From the NCBI GenBank assembly GCA_021442155.1, contig CM038216.1:152235009-152299008 (forward strand): a stretch of DNA of 64,000 nucleotides, given 5' to 3'. This document shows, in pieces, positions 53,330-64,000 of the stretch; positions within the stretch are counted from its first letter, which is position 1, and every line of letters begins with the position of its first letter. Made by a program: the position numbers and the translations under genes. This stretch comes from Cymbidium sinense (Eukaryota > Streptophyta > Magnoliopsida > Asparagales > Orchidaceae). Under the pieces are notes generated by a model. The model had not been told where the DNA came from. It did no database searches and saw only the letters and a list, made by a program, of their open reading frames with translations.

Positions 53330-54440
53330 TAAAGTTTATCTCTATGTGAAGTATTTGTCATTCTTAGCCTAAAGAAAGATAATACCGAGCATATGTTCAT
53401 AAAAAGTTATGTCATCAATAAAATCATTATTAAGTATATGTTTGCTATATCTAGACTTGATGACTTGCTAAATATGTTAGTTATTTTTTCTAAGATTCAT
53501 CTTAGAAATGGATATCATCAAATTTATATGCGAGAATGTGATGAATGAAAAACAAACTTCAAGAAAAAGATGGTTTGTTTGAATGTTTAGTAATGCCTTT
53601 TGGCACAACTAATGTTCCAAGTACATCTATGCAAGTGATGACTCATATCTTGTATCCCCTTAGTCATGTATTATGATAATATTTTAATTTTTTAGCCAGA
53701 CTTAAAGCGATCATGAGAATCACTTATGAAGACTCTTTGAGGTGACCCATAAAGAAAGGTTATATATTCATTTAAAAAAAGTGCTCATTTATGACTATTT
53801 CAGTAATCTTCTTAAGATTCATCATTTCTTGTGATGGTATCTCTATCAATTCTAAGAAAATTAGGGCTATTCAAGAGTGACCAGCTCCAACCACAATTGA
53901 TGATGTATATAGTTTTTTATGGGTTAGTCACCTTTTATCTAAGAATTATTCATGAGTTTAGCACTATTAAGACCTCAACCATTGAATGTCTTGAAAAGAG
54001 AATTTTATTGGATAAATACAAGTGTTGATGCCTTTTCTAAAGTTAAAGAAATTTTAACAAGCTCATTGATATTAATATTGCTAAATTTTGATAAAGTGTA
54101 TTAGATGCCATGTGATGCTTCCAAAGTTAGCATTAGAGAGATTCTTAAGCATTATGGTTTTTCCATTGCTTTCTTTAGTAAAAAATTAAATAAAGTTTAT
54201 CGATAAAACATGAATTTTATGCTATTGTCTAAACTTTATGTTATTATGACATCATCTTCTTTCATGAGAATTTATACTCTATTATGATTATGAAATGTTT
54301 AAGTATCTAAATACTTAAAAGAAATTTAGTACTCGTCATACAAAATGAGTTTTTCTTCAATAAGATATATTTGTTCTTAAATATAAGCATATTGTCAAGA
54401 ACAAAGTAGTAGAAACCCTAAGAAAAATTTGTACTTATTA
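53330..54440 (+). pseudogene. Reverse transcriptase and RNase H (chromovirus), decayed
   Basis: SRLDDLLNMLVIFSKIHLRN (about 53,450) followed by GYHQIYMRECDE, a stop, then GLFECLVMPFG and TNVPSTSMQVMTHIL in a shifted frame are the fingers and palm motifs of gypsy reverse transcriptase. The catalytic box reads YYDNILIF in place of YFDDILVY, so the second Asp is lost. RNase H follows: FILYYDYEMFKYLNT and STRHTK (about 54,260-54,345) in place of LYTDHEALKYLNSQKK and RHARW, and KYKHIVKNKVVETL near 54,390 for HKxGxxNKVADAL. Confidence 0.75.
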
Positions 54441-54599
54441 AATGTCATGAGTGTGAAAGTTAATGAATTTGAAAATACTAAAAGTGATTATTCTAGATAT
54501 AAAGATTTTTGACAAATTTTTGAATCTTTAAATTATTATGCTTCAATTATCAATTTCTACTATCAAATGCGAAATGACTATCTTCTTCATGGCATGCAA

Positions 54600-55470
54600 C
54601 TATGTATCCCAGATTCTTCACTTCAAAATTATTTTTTATTAAGGAAATATATTTAGGAGTTTTGTCTAGTCATTATGGTCGTGATAAGACAATAACCATG
54701 ATAGAAGATTAGTTATTGTTGGCTTAACTTTAAGAAAGATGTTGCTCATATTGTTGCTTAATGCTACACTTACCAAGTAGCAAAGAGTGAGAAATGAAAT
54801 TCTAGCATATACACACAACTCTCAAATCCCCACAATCCATGAAAAGATCTTAGTATGAATTTTATTTTAGGAGTACTCTGCACTATACAACACTTTGACT
54901 CTATCCTAATAGTTATTGATCTTTTTTCTAGAATAACACTTTATTTCATGTTATAAAACATCAAATGCATCATATATAATGTTTATTTTATAAAGAAAAT
55001 TTTGTTTATAAAGACTTCCAAAGACGATTGTGTCTAATTGTGGTGTGAGATTTATGAGCTATTTTTGAAAATTTTTATAGAAAAAGCATTGCATAAAACT
55101 CTTATTTTCTATAGCTTATCACCCTTAAATAAATGGATAAATCGAAGTTATTAATAGAAGCCTAGAAAATTTATTTAGGTGCTTAGTGACCGATCACACT
55201 ATTAGTTGGGACATAATTCATCCTACTAAAAAGTTTACTTATAATAGATGAACTAATATATCAACTAGTATGAATCCTTCTCATATTATAACTGGTTATA
55301 AACCAAGAAAACCAATTAATTTTGTTTATTTACCTGTATTATGCATGTCTAGTGCATTTGTATTTTCAGTTACAGAAATTATGCATGATTTACATGGAGA
55401 AATTCAACAAAAACTCACTTTAAGTTCTAATAAATATAAAGCTAATAATAATGAACATAGATGATATATA
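54600..55470 (+). pseudogene. Integrase (chromovirus), decayed
   Basis: DVAHIVA, a stop, CYTYQVAKSEK (about 54,740) is the zinc-binding HHCC end with one Cys as Tyr. PWKDLSMNFILGVL and HFDSILIVIDLFSR (about 54,838-54,935) give the first catalytic Asp region, with Asn beside it. SPLNKWINRS and PRKFI remain of the HPQTDGQTEVVNRSL region. The last frame (55,270-55,464) reads MNPSHIITGYKPRKPINF and then HDLHGEIQQKLTLSSNKYKA, matching the C-terminal integrase region. The frame is broken by stops throughout the middle. Confidence 0.75.
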
Positions 55471-55474
55471 AAAT

Positions 55475-55975
55475 TTAATGAGGGAGATTTAATTTTTATT
55501 AAAGTTAGGTCTGAGAGATTTCAAACTAAAACTCTTAAGAAATTAATTTTCAAGAGATCTAATTCTTATAGAGTTGTAAGAAAGCTAAATGATAATGTTT
55601 ATGAAATAGATTATTTAATGGATGGTGGAATTTCTTCAGTATTAAATATGTCAGATTTAACATTATATCATGGGAAATTTTAGGATAATAATATCTTTCT
55701 CTATAAATAACACTAACACATAGGTTGATATTTTTTCACCAATTTTTTTATCATCTTGTCACTTAAGATCAGAACTCTACGATCAAATTTTAGAAGATCA
55801 GTTATCACCACATACGATGAAGGCGTTCAAAGATTTTTAATTTGTTTACAAGATCTTTTCCCACTCGAAGATTCATGGCTTACTTTTGATGAGTAACATT
55901 AGTTAATCCCACAATTATTATTAGATTACCTGAATTTTCATTCTCTAAAAGAGAATATTTCAAAGTCGTATAGTG
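55475..55975 (+). pseudogene. GPY/F-like segment and chromodomain (chromovirus)
   Basis: EGDLIFIKVRSERFQTKTLK, then SNSYRVVRKLNDNVYEIDY and SVLNMSDLTLYHG (55,480-55,675), form the integrase C-terminal module. After about 100 bases, ILEDQLSP and, one frame over, YDEGVQRFLICLQDLFPLED followed by SWLTFDE and LLLDYLNFHS give a chromodomain, with WLTFDE in place of the usual DSTWxxxEE. Chromodomains direct insertion to particular chromatin marks. Confidence 0.75.
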
Positions 55976-56083
55976 TTGATGAAAAGCATCATTATCACCA
56001 TCATTGATGTCATCATCATAAAATATGAAGTTATGTATTTAATAAATATTATACTTTTTATTATAATTTGGGTCATTATTGAG

Positions 56084-56135
<52 letters not shown>

Positions 56136-56600
56136 CATTTATTATAATTTTTGTTTATAAGTATTGGGTTATTGTTATGTCATGACCAATGTATGAATTT
56201 CATGATAGTATGTATGATAAAGTTATTAAGGACGATAATGGTGGTAGGTTTAATAGTGATGATAGTGGCAGGTTTGAATTTGGAGTTAGGTTTAAGTATT
56301 TTAAACTCTCCCTCTTACTCTTATAAATAGAGATGCTCTTTTAATGCTAAACACTTGACTTTGAAATAAAATTATTTCTCTTGAGTTTCTTTTATTTTGG
56401 TTGTGCTTTCCCTCTCAAGTGACAAAATACTTGAGCATGTGAGCTCACAACCCTTAGTGAAGGACTTTTATAAAGGAATACAATCTCCATAATGATGATT
56501 GTTTGTAAAGTTTGACTTTAATTTATTATCGCTTCACTGTTGGTTACTTTAAATCTATCACAAATTAGATCGTTTATAATTTTTTTAGGTCTTTCTTTGC
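55974..56600 (+). repeat. Probable 3' LTR of the chromovirus
   Basis: Starts near TGTTGATGAAAAGC shortly after the chromodomain. Contains (TA)n at 56,086-56,133, a good TATA box (TTATAAATAG, 56,321) and a likely polyadenylation signal (GAAATAAAA, about 56,362). The 3' end is not defined; the 200 bases up to 56,815 hold nothing that I recognise. Confidence 0.5.
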
Positions 56601-57064
56601 ACTTATAAGAATTATACATCTAGTGTGATTAATATAACATTTGTTTGAATCCTTCTAACTTCATTATATTCTTGCTATTATGATTGTGCTCAATAGTAGT
56701 GTGCACTTATCATTACTCTTTTGTAAGTATTTAAGAAGTATATGTGTAATCAACTTCATACAACTTCATATCATAATAAGTTACTGTCATCTTGCTTCAA
56801 AATGATATATAAATGTGTTGTTTATTTTTGGAATGTATGGGGGGACATCACACAGATTGTAGAGGGTGCTTATTGAAGTGATTGGGTATGACATTGAGGT
56901 ATGAGAAATTATCTCGAAAGATAGAGGAATCACCCTTCAATGGGCTTAATTACCTAATAAGGACTCTTAAGGCATGATGGGTCTTTGAATGTACTAAAGA
57001 TTTTTCCCTTGCTTTATATGGATGAATAAAGCAGGGTTTATATTAAATCGGGTTCTAAAGTTTT

Positions 57065-57086
57065 CTATGGAGGTAAGCCTCTATAG
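57065..57086 (-). other. Conserved hairpin A (copy R3)
   Basis: On the minus strand the arms are CTATAGAGGC and ACCTCCATAG around TT. The seventh pair is A-T as in R2b; two pairs are mismatched. Confidence 0.5.
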
Positions 57087-59479
57087 TTAATTACATCTTA
57101 GGGAATGAAATTTCTTAAGAATACTTTTGATTAAAGTAGACAATTATGATCTCCAAAGATTTCAAGGCTAAACTATCAAATGATTGGTTATGTGTAGGAA
57201 ATCAAATGGGAAAGTTCAAGGAGAATACTTATTTTGAGAAGCCAAAGAAAACAAGTAGGAAATGCTCATGATACTAGAAAACCTAGAGAGCATTCCAATC
57301 TACCTTATGATTGGGCTTTATATATTTGAAATTGAAGAGACTTATTGATTTGAGTTAGAATTTTATTAGATTGCTAGGGCTTATAATCCAACAACACAAG
57401 ATTATGGAAATGCCAAAGAGGTGAGAATTTATGCTTATAGCCTGAAGGAAACATCTGCATCAGATCCAAAATCTAAGGAGCATTAGCATGATGCCAAAGC
57501 ATGATCAAAATCTAAGCGGCAGGTGGACATAATGGTTTACCTCCACAAGAGAGGATAAATCGTCCGACTCTTCTGGACTTATAACTGTCTGGAGTGGCCG
57601 TCAGTTAACTCCTCCTAACTTTTTAAAAATCATGTAGTCCAATCTTATGAATTACAAGATATCTAGGGCAGTTATTTATTTGAAAGAAATTAAAGTCCTT
57701 AAATCCACTTTCTAAAAGACTAGAGCATAAGTGGTATGAGCAATGACTTAATCTAATGCAAAATATTTTCAAATTTTATTTAAATTTTGACACTTCATTT
57801 TGACAAAGCCTTTAGGATTTTTATATGCCTAAATGTATGATGAAATGAATTATTGGCCAAATCAGTGAGAAGGGCTATTTTCCAACCCGGATGCCCTCAA
57901 AGGTCAAGCATTCCCCTATCGTGCAAGGATGGAAATCCCCTAATTTCAAGGAAGAAGAAATATGATATGCATAATGTGAGACATACAACATTCAACTAAT
58001 GGGTTACTAAATCTTTTAATTATCTTGCTTAAGACCTAGACTTTATGGTGAGGTTATGAGTTGTAGAGAATTTTAGTTATGAGTAATTAGTTGGGGTAAA
58101 AAAATTATTTTTATCCTAAGAGCCTAATCGTATCCAAGCTAGACATTAAAGCACCATTCATTTAAAAAACTAAGAAAAGCATGCCATTTCTAGTGCGTAA
58201 ACTAAACAAATCATCAAACTTTTTTTATGTAAAATAATAAAAGGCTGATGCGGTCGGGTACCACCGTGCAACCCAAAAAGAAAAGATGGGTAGCCTAGCT
58301 CTACCTTTATACAACCCATAATTACAAAATAATAATTACAATTTATAATGAATGAATGCTATGGGGCTTCATGCATGTCTTCATGTCTTCATTTCTTTCC
58401 TCCTTGCTTCTTTGATTTGGTAGGTTTCAAGGCATCACATGGAATTCTAGGACAAAGCCTTCTGGCCAATGCTCATCCTAAACCCCTATAGCACTAATTT
58501 TAATTTATATTACAAAATTATATTAGAAATAAGAAAAGTAAATCTAACTACTCCTGCAAAATAGAGGTTAGCTAAACATACATACATTCCCAAGCAGTTA
58601 TATTTATAATTTGGACTTAGCACCCTACACATGGGTAACCAAGTCCACCTATCCTAACTTGGACTATGTTTAGGGACTTAAGCAACCTGCAAAGAGAGCA
58701 TTGATATTTATTTCTAAGTACCCCTTAAACACAATCCTCTGCAAAAAATATGATTAGGCTAACATCAGCCTAATATCTAATCTACGAAGCATACACCCTA
58801 ACATCCAGACTAAAATAATACATCATAAAATAAAATAAATATCATATCATACACCGCCCTAACATAGAGCTAGAAGTCATGACTTAATTTTAATGTGTGT
58901 GTTAAGGCTTGTGTGGTATGTCTTATTAAGCATTAGGATTGTATTTTCTAAGTTTGGAAAGGTTCAATTTAACATGAAAGGTTGGTTTCACTTGAAGTTG
59001 TTTAATTGATTTGAGAATTTTATTTTGTGTTTTTTTTTTTTATTTCATATGGTTACACTTAGCAATTAAGTGTTATAAAGTGAAGAAAGAGGATTGCCCT
59101 CTTTCATCCCTACCTTAAACCACTTTCTAAAGCATTTTAATTTGATTTAGTTCTCTTTAGTGAATGACTTATTAAATGATTTAATTAATCTTAAGTTTAG
59201 GTTCACCTTAAATGATCCTATTCGATATGAAAGGCATCTTATGATTAATCTAATTGAATTACTATCACATGACATATGCTAATCCATTCCTTTTCATCAC
59301 ATGTAATATTCATATGATTAAATCCTAAGTATATCTATACATGCAACATATTTTGGTACACTTATATGATGAATGTATGTGTATGTTTAGAATTCATATT
59401 TTATTTGATTGAATTATTTAAACTTATCAATTTAAAGCTTTATCTAAATTCTTATACAAAAAGACATAAGGATGAAATT

Positions 59480-60095
59480 AAATAAGTACGTGTCATTATT
59501 AAACTATGGAAATGAGGTAATCAAATGTCTTCCTTGGGGCTACTTAAAGCCTCGTGTTCCCGGGTTGTCCAGACTATATACCCCTTCGCATTCAAATATA
59601 TGTAAATTTGCATACAAGAATATAGGAAAGAAAGCTCCAAATCACATGATTAAATAATTCAATCACTTGAGCAATTATGAATGCATGCATTTTTAATAGA
59701 AGCGAGGGACTTTCATCCTTTAACCACACATACATACACATATAAAGATAAATAAGCTAGTACGTGCCTTTGTTAACCATGGAAGTGAGGTAATCAAATG
59801 ACCTCCTTGGAGCTAATCAAAGCCTCGTAATGTCGGGATGTCTAGACTATATGCTTTGCTATCTCACTGTATATGTAAATAAGGGGAAGAAAATCATGCT
59901 AAAATTATACTTTGTTTGGTTGGATTGTTTATGTATATGAAGCAAAGTTTCATCCAAATTCTAGAGTAGAAATACATATAAATGAAATCAAATAAGTATG
60001 TGTCATTGTTAACTAGAGAAGTGAGGTAATCAAATGACCTCCTTGGGGCTACTTAAAGCCTCGTATGCCCGGGATGTCCAAACTATATACTTATT
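59480..60095 (-). repeat. Three tandem units inside copy R3
   Basis: Plus-strand text GAGGTAATCAAATG followed by CCTCCTTGGGGCTA and AAAGCCTCGT occurs at about 59,512, 59,787 and 60,025, each ending with a phrase like GGGATGTCCAGACTATA. Spacing is about 240-275 bases. R1 has a single matching unit at about 55-115. Confidence 0.75.
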
Positions 60096-62789
60096 AACAT
60101 TCAAATACATGTAAAACCACACATTAATTAAGGAAAAAAAAGCTTTACTTCACATACTTAAGCTATATGCACATGCAAACTTATATATATTCATAGCTAT
60201 TATCACTCTAATCAATGTAATAGATTTATAAACTTTAGGAAAGTAGTTTGAATTTATTAGTGACAATAGCCACACATATTATAAGTTAATCCAACACATG
60301 CTAGCTTACATAAAGGAAAACTATTTAACTTAATTTATTTTTGAAAGGATGAATGTATGGTTTCAAATGACATACAACCTTTAAAATGATTAGAAAAGAA
60401 TAAATGAACATAAACACATGATTTCATTCAATCAAATTAATTCCTAAGGACAATCATATCAAATAAAATTATTTAAAGTAAACCAAAGCTTTCTTAATGC
60501 CATTTTTAATTTCATACTTTAATTTGAATTAAAGCTGTGAGAAGAGGTTTGCTGATCCTATCCAATTCCCATGTTTTTTAATTGACTTAGTTTAATGAAA
60601 AATAATTAAGATGATTTTATGGATTAATTAAGTTGTAACATGCATAACATTCATTAATTAACCCTTCCCTATGTCACCTTAACATAATTACTCAAATAAT
60701 TATGAGCCAACATGATATGCACTTACATTAAAAATTAAATTAGCAATGACCCTAAAAAAAATGAAAGAGGCCTAATGCAATTGGCTCATGATTAGTAATT
60801 AATTAAATTAAAGGGCTTAATTAATTACTCTAATAGTTTTTCACATATGTGGATTAATCATAATTTCATTAAACTCCATTAGGTTATTAAACACCTAAAG
60901 ATCTACCACAATATTCAATTTATTAAGTTCTAATGTGATTATGATTACAATTTTGAATAATTAAGCCATTTAATTAATTAATTAAATCTTAATTGATTTG
61001 ATTTTAATTAATTAAAAAAAAGAGAAATGAACTTAGAGGAATATGTTAAGAAAGAGATCTCAACCCTATCCCTTAGTCCATTCACTGTTGAAGAATGATT
61101 AACAAACTTAATTAATCAATTTGTTACTGTTCATGGGATTAATTAACCATTAGTTGGATTAAGAGAGTAATTAGAACTTAATTAGTCAATTCCCCTAACT
61201 AGTTAAGCAATAAATCCCAAGAAATTATGGGAGGCAGAGGTCATCCCATTAAATTAACTCACAAAGTTTGGGATTAATCACTTAAGTAATTAATGAGTAA
61301 TTAAGCTAACTAATTTTTTAATTAAATCTTAATTAAGCTTCAATTTCTCTTCAAAATTATTTAAGATATTTTTAATAAAATCTCCTACGAAATACCTTTA
61401 AAAAAAGTATTTATTTGCATTTCTATGATTTTCTACAATTAATTATAATTTTAGGAAGTTCCAATCATTAAAACTCATTAATAAATCCTAATTAACTTTT
61501 AATCTTGTCGGTGCCACATGGCGTGCTGACACAACGTGCTTTCCATGTGGCGCTGCGAAATTGGTTACAAACTTGATTTGAGTTAGCGCTTGCATGGTGA
61601 CGATGGATGTGCTTTCTCGCATGTCGTCTAATCAAAGATCGAACGACCACGATTAGTCCCATGATGCTAAAGGATAAAATAGGATAATTCTAATGGATCT
61701 AATCACAATCGTCCATTCCAATCATGCGAATGGATGGTGCGTGATCTATCACCATGCGAGCGAGGGAGAACATAGTCCATCCGCCATTGCTCACATGATT
61801 CAAGTTCACCCGAGCTCAGATCGACTCCAAACATATCCCACACCTTCGTGCGAAGGATCCAAAGAGATCCAATGGTCAAGATCATGCAGGGTGAACGTTT
61901 CCTTCAGAAATCTCAACAAAATTTTACTTAAGGTCGATTTTAATGGCATACCTCACCGAAGCTCAAGACTGGTGCCAAATTCGATTGAGGAAGTTTCATC
62001 TAGTAGTGACAAGACCTTGCTGATCAACACAAGTTCCAATTTGAGGTGAATAGCTCAGAAGGCCAACACCTAAAGCGTAGGTGGTCGGCGTTGATCAAAT
62101 CACACATCTAGTGGTTGGAGGGCTCGAGAGGTGATTCATTCTTGCTCGACTAGCTCCAAGGATGGTGTGTGCAAAGTTAATTGCACTTTGGTGGAGTTTG
62201 GATCAAATGGGATCGAAGAGAATGTTGCCCTATTTTGGTTTGAAGAAATTTGAGAATGTGGAACTTGGGGAGGCTTGGGAACTCTCTAGGAAGCTCTTGG
62301 GGGATTGTCTTGGGTAGCTAAGACTCTAAAGAATGCAAGTGTGTGAGTTTGAGTGGAAATGATGGGATGTATACTCCCTGGATCAGTGCATCTTGATTTG
62401 GCTCTATGTGATCATTCGACCACCTCAAGGGGTCATAGGTGTCCATGAGTGGATGACTTGGCTCGATTTGGATGGGAGAAGGTGTGGAGGTGGCCGCCAA
62501 GGAGAGTAGTTGGAGTCCTTGGTGTTTCAAGTTCTCCAATGGGGGAGGTGAGGTGATTTCACCTCCCCATGGGTCATGGCTGACCCAACCACCTTTGGGT
62601 CAGGTTGGGCAGTGTCCTAGGAGCTTAGGTGGACTTGTGAGAGAGGTGCCAAGTGGCCAAGGAATGAAAATGACCACATACATGGGTGATTTTACTCATG
62701 TGATACCCTTAGCCCAAGGGTAGGATGGTCATTTAGCATTGCATTTGATTTGGACAGATTTGAAATGAGTCAAAAGTGTGTTGGGCCAA

Positions 62790-63530
62790 ATTTCATATCA
62801 TTTGAAGTTCATAGGTTTGATTTGGCTCAATTTGACCCATTTAGGTCAAATTGGGTCAAATCGGGTTAGGTTGTTTGGCTCAATTTGACACATTTAGGTC
62901 ATATTAGGTCATAAGGTATTGGTGAATTAAATTGAGGTCAAACCAAGGGGTTTAGTTAATTCAAATGATCATTTGACCTTGGTGTCATTTTTTGGTCAAT
63001 TTGGTTTGGAATTTGGCTATTTCATTTTGAGTTCATTTGAATTAAGATGGGTAAAGTTATTTCATTTGACCAATTGGCTAAAGTGACTTGGTCATGCTTA
63101 TTTGGGTTTGGTTGATCATTTGGAATATGTTGTAGGCTTTGGTTGAGTTCAATTTGAATTTGATTTAATTTTAGGTTGGTTTGACCCTTTAGGTCAAGTT
63201 GGATTCAATAGATCATTTGGGTTTAGTGGGTCACTTCAGCTCAATTGAGGCTTTGGTCAAGTTTAATAGTTAATTTGGATGAACTTGAGCCATTGATTGT
63301 AATTAATTTAGATTGTATCAAGATTTGACCCAATTTGGTCTTTTAGGTCAATTTGGATTAACTTGGGTCAAGAGGGCCAATTAGGTTAGGTTTGGCTCAA
63401 TTGAAGGTCAAGTCATGTTCAAGTATTGATTTTGGATGGGTATGGGTCATTGGTTTTAATGGATTTGGCTTAGGTTGTAATTGGTTAGGTTGATTTGGTT
63501 TGACCCAATTTATGATAATTGATCAACGTA
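62790..63530 (-). repeat. TTGACC/GGTCAA-rich block in copy R3
   Basis: Dense GGTCAA and GGGTCAAATTGG phrases on the plus strand (TTGACC on the element strand), in the same relative place as 15.6-16.4 kb in R2. Confidence 0.5.
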
Positions 63531-63671
63531 GGATGATCAACAATCTCATGAAGTTTGGATTGGCTGTGGTGAAATTTTAAATTTATTTTCAATCCTTTAT
63601 TTTAATCTTTTTAGAGAGAAAAGAAATAAAATGAAGAGCTAAAAATAAATCTTCGAGAACAACACTTCCTG

Positions 63672-64000
63672 TGTTGGACACCACGTTGCTCCGTAGATGT
63701 TCTTATTAGGGTGATCAGGTACGACATTGAAATTGTGTACTATCTCGAGAGATAGAAGTCACCATCCTAATGGACCTAATCACCTTCATAAGGACTTCTA
63801 AGGACTATGGGTCTTCGAAATGTACCAGAGATTCTTCCCTTACTTTATATGAAGAAGTAAACCATGGTTTATTTTAAATCGAGTTCATTAAGTTCCCTAC
63901 AGGGGCAAGCCCCCACAGTTAATTACATCATAAGGAATGAGATTCCTTAAGAATACTCTCGATTAAGGTAAATGATCATTATCTCCAAAGATTTCAAAGA
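63672..64000 (-). repeat. End of another LTR-like copy, inverted (copy R4)
   Basis: Starting seven bases after R3, the minus-strand terminus GTGTCCAACA is followed inward by hairpin B (63,740-63,755), the GGTCTTCGAAATGTACCAGAG phrase in plus-strand form, hairpin A (63,897-63,918) and GGAATGAGATTCCTTAAGAA, parallel to 56,840-57,170. The copy continues beyond the window. Confidence 0.65.
63897..63918 (-). other. Conserved hairpin A (copy R4)
   Basis: On the minus strand the arms are CTGTGGGGGC and GCCCCTGTAG around TT; all ten positions can pair if G-T wobbles are allowed. Confidence 0.6.

Larger units (their letters stand above)
56816..63664 (-). repeat. Full-length long LTR-like repeat, inverted (copy R3)
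   Basis: Read on the minus strand it begins TGTTGTTCTCGAAG and ends AATAAACAACA, so it has TGTTG...CAACA ends and 6,849 bases. In order it has the TTGACC-rich block, a GC-richer leader-like block with GGTGAGGTATGCC, AT-rich sequence, three tandem units, and the end shared with R1 and R2 (including TCTAGCTTGGAT near 58,140 and both hairpins). It lacks the 180-base unit array of R2. No gypsy genes adjoin it inside the window and no clear target duplication is visible. Short frames such as 61,693-62,049 are chance. Confidence 0.55.

Noticed and set aside
61693..62723. Plus- and minus-strand frames of 60-118 codons at 61.7-62.7 kb
   Set aside because: They lie in the GC-richer non-coding block of the inverted LTR-like repeat, show no domain, and have no counterpart in the related block at 16.6-17.3 kb.

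Overview
This window looks like nuclear DNA of a flowering plant. It is AT-rich with long (TA)n tracts. It holds one intron-containing host gene, a tRNA-derived SINE of the Au type, a Mutator-like transposon, and thick layers of decayed LTR retrotransposons. A monocot is plausible but not proven. No prokaryotic or organellar gene set is visible, and almost all short open frames are chance or are remnants of transposons.

Layout. Positions 1-22,148 are a nest of one large Ty3/gypsy element of the Tat type. Its very long, non-coding LTR-like sequence starts TGTTG and ends in CA. The sequence appears as a 3' part (1-2,953), a short extra fragment (to 3,326), a cut-down 5' LTR (3,327-4,255) and a nearly full 3' LTR of about 6.9 kb (14,227-21.1 kb) followed by another LTR end (to 22,148). 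Between the LTRs lie decayed gag, protease, reverse transcriptase, double RNase H and integrase segments (5.5-11.65 kb) and a 3' non-coding zone rich in tandem repeats. A second, better preserved Tat RNase H fragment lies at 23.8-24.6 kb. Two solo LTRs of another family (26,438-27,409 and 27,605-28,575, the second with a perfect 5-bp target duplication) follow.

The only convincing host gene is a BRX1 homolog (Brix-domain ribosome biogenesis protein) on the + strand, 30,529-37,466. It has eight exons, a telo-box just before the start codon, and SINEs in intron 5. All splice sites fit, but exon 5 lacks one T relative to the conserved frame, so the gene as written is frameshifted.

Positions 41,135-47,016 are a complete but decayed Mutator-like element with terminal inverted repeats of about 80 bp. 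On the minus strand it carries a MURA-type transposase (MuDR DNA-binding region, MULE DDE core, SWIM finger) and, downstream, a multi-exon plant mobile domain (PMD) gene.

Positions 48.8-56.6 kb are a chromodomain-bearing Ty3/gypsy element (Reina-like chromovirus), split by a probable Copia SIRE/Maximus-type LTR at about 49.75-52.55 kb. From 56,816 to the end the long Tat LTR-like repeat returns on the minus strand: one full-length copy of 6.85 kb (56,816-63,664), then the end of another copy starting 7 bp further on.

The most interesting signals are two small hairpins conserved near the 3' end of every long LTR copy, one with compensatory base changes; clusters of TTGACC motifs inside the LTR; the PMD gene carried by the MULE; and the single-base break in BRX1. 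Coordinates of transposon parts are approximate unless a terminus is described. All family assignments come from reading translated motifs by eye, not from a database search.
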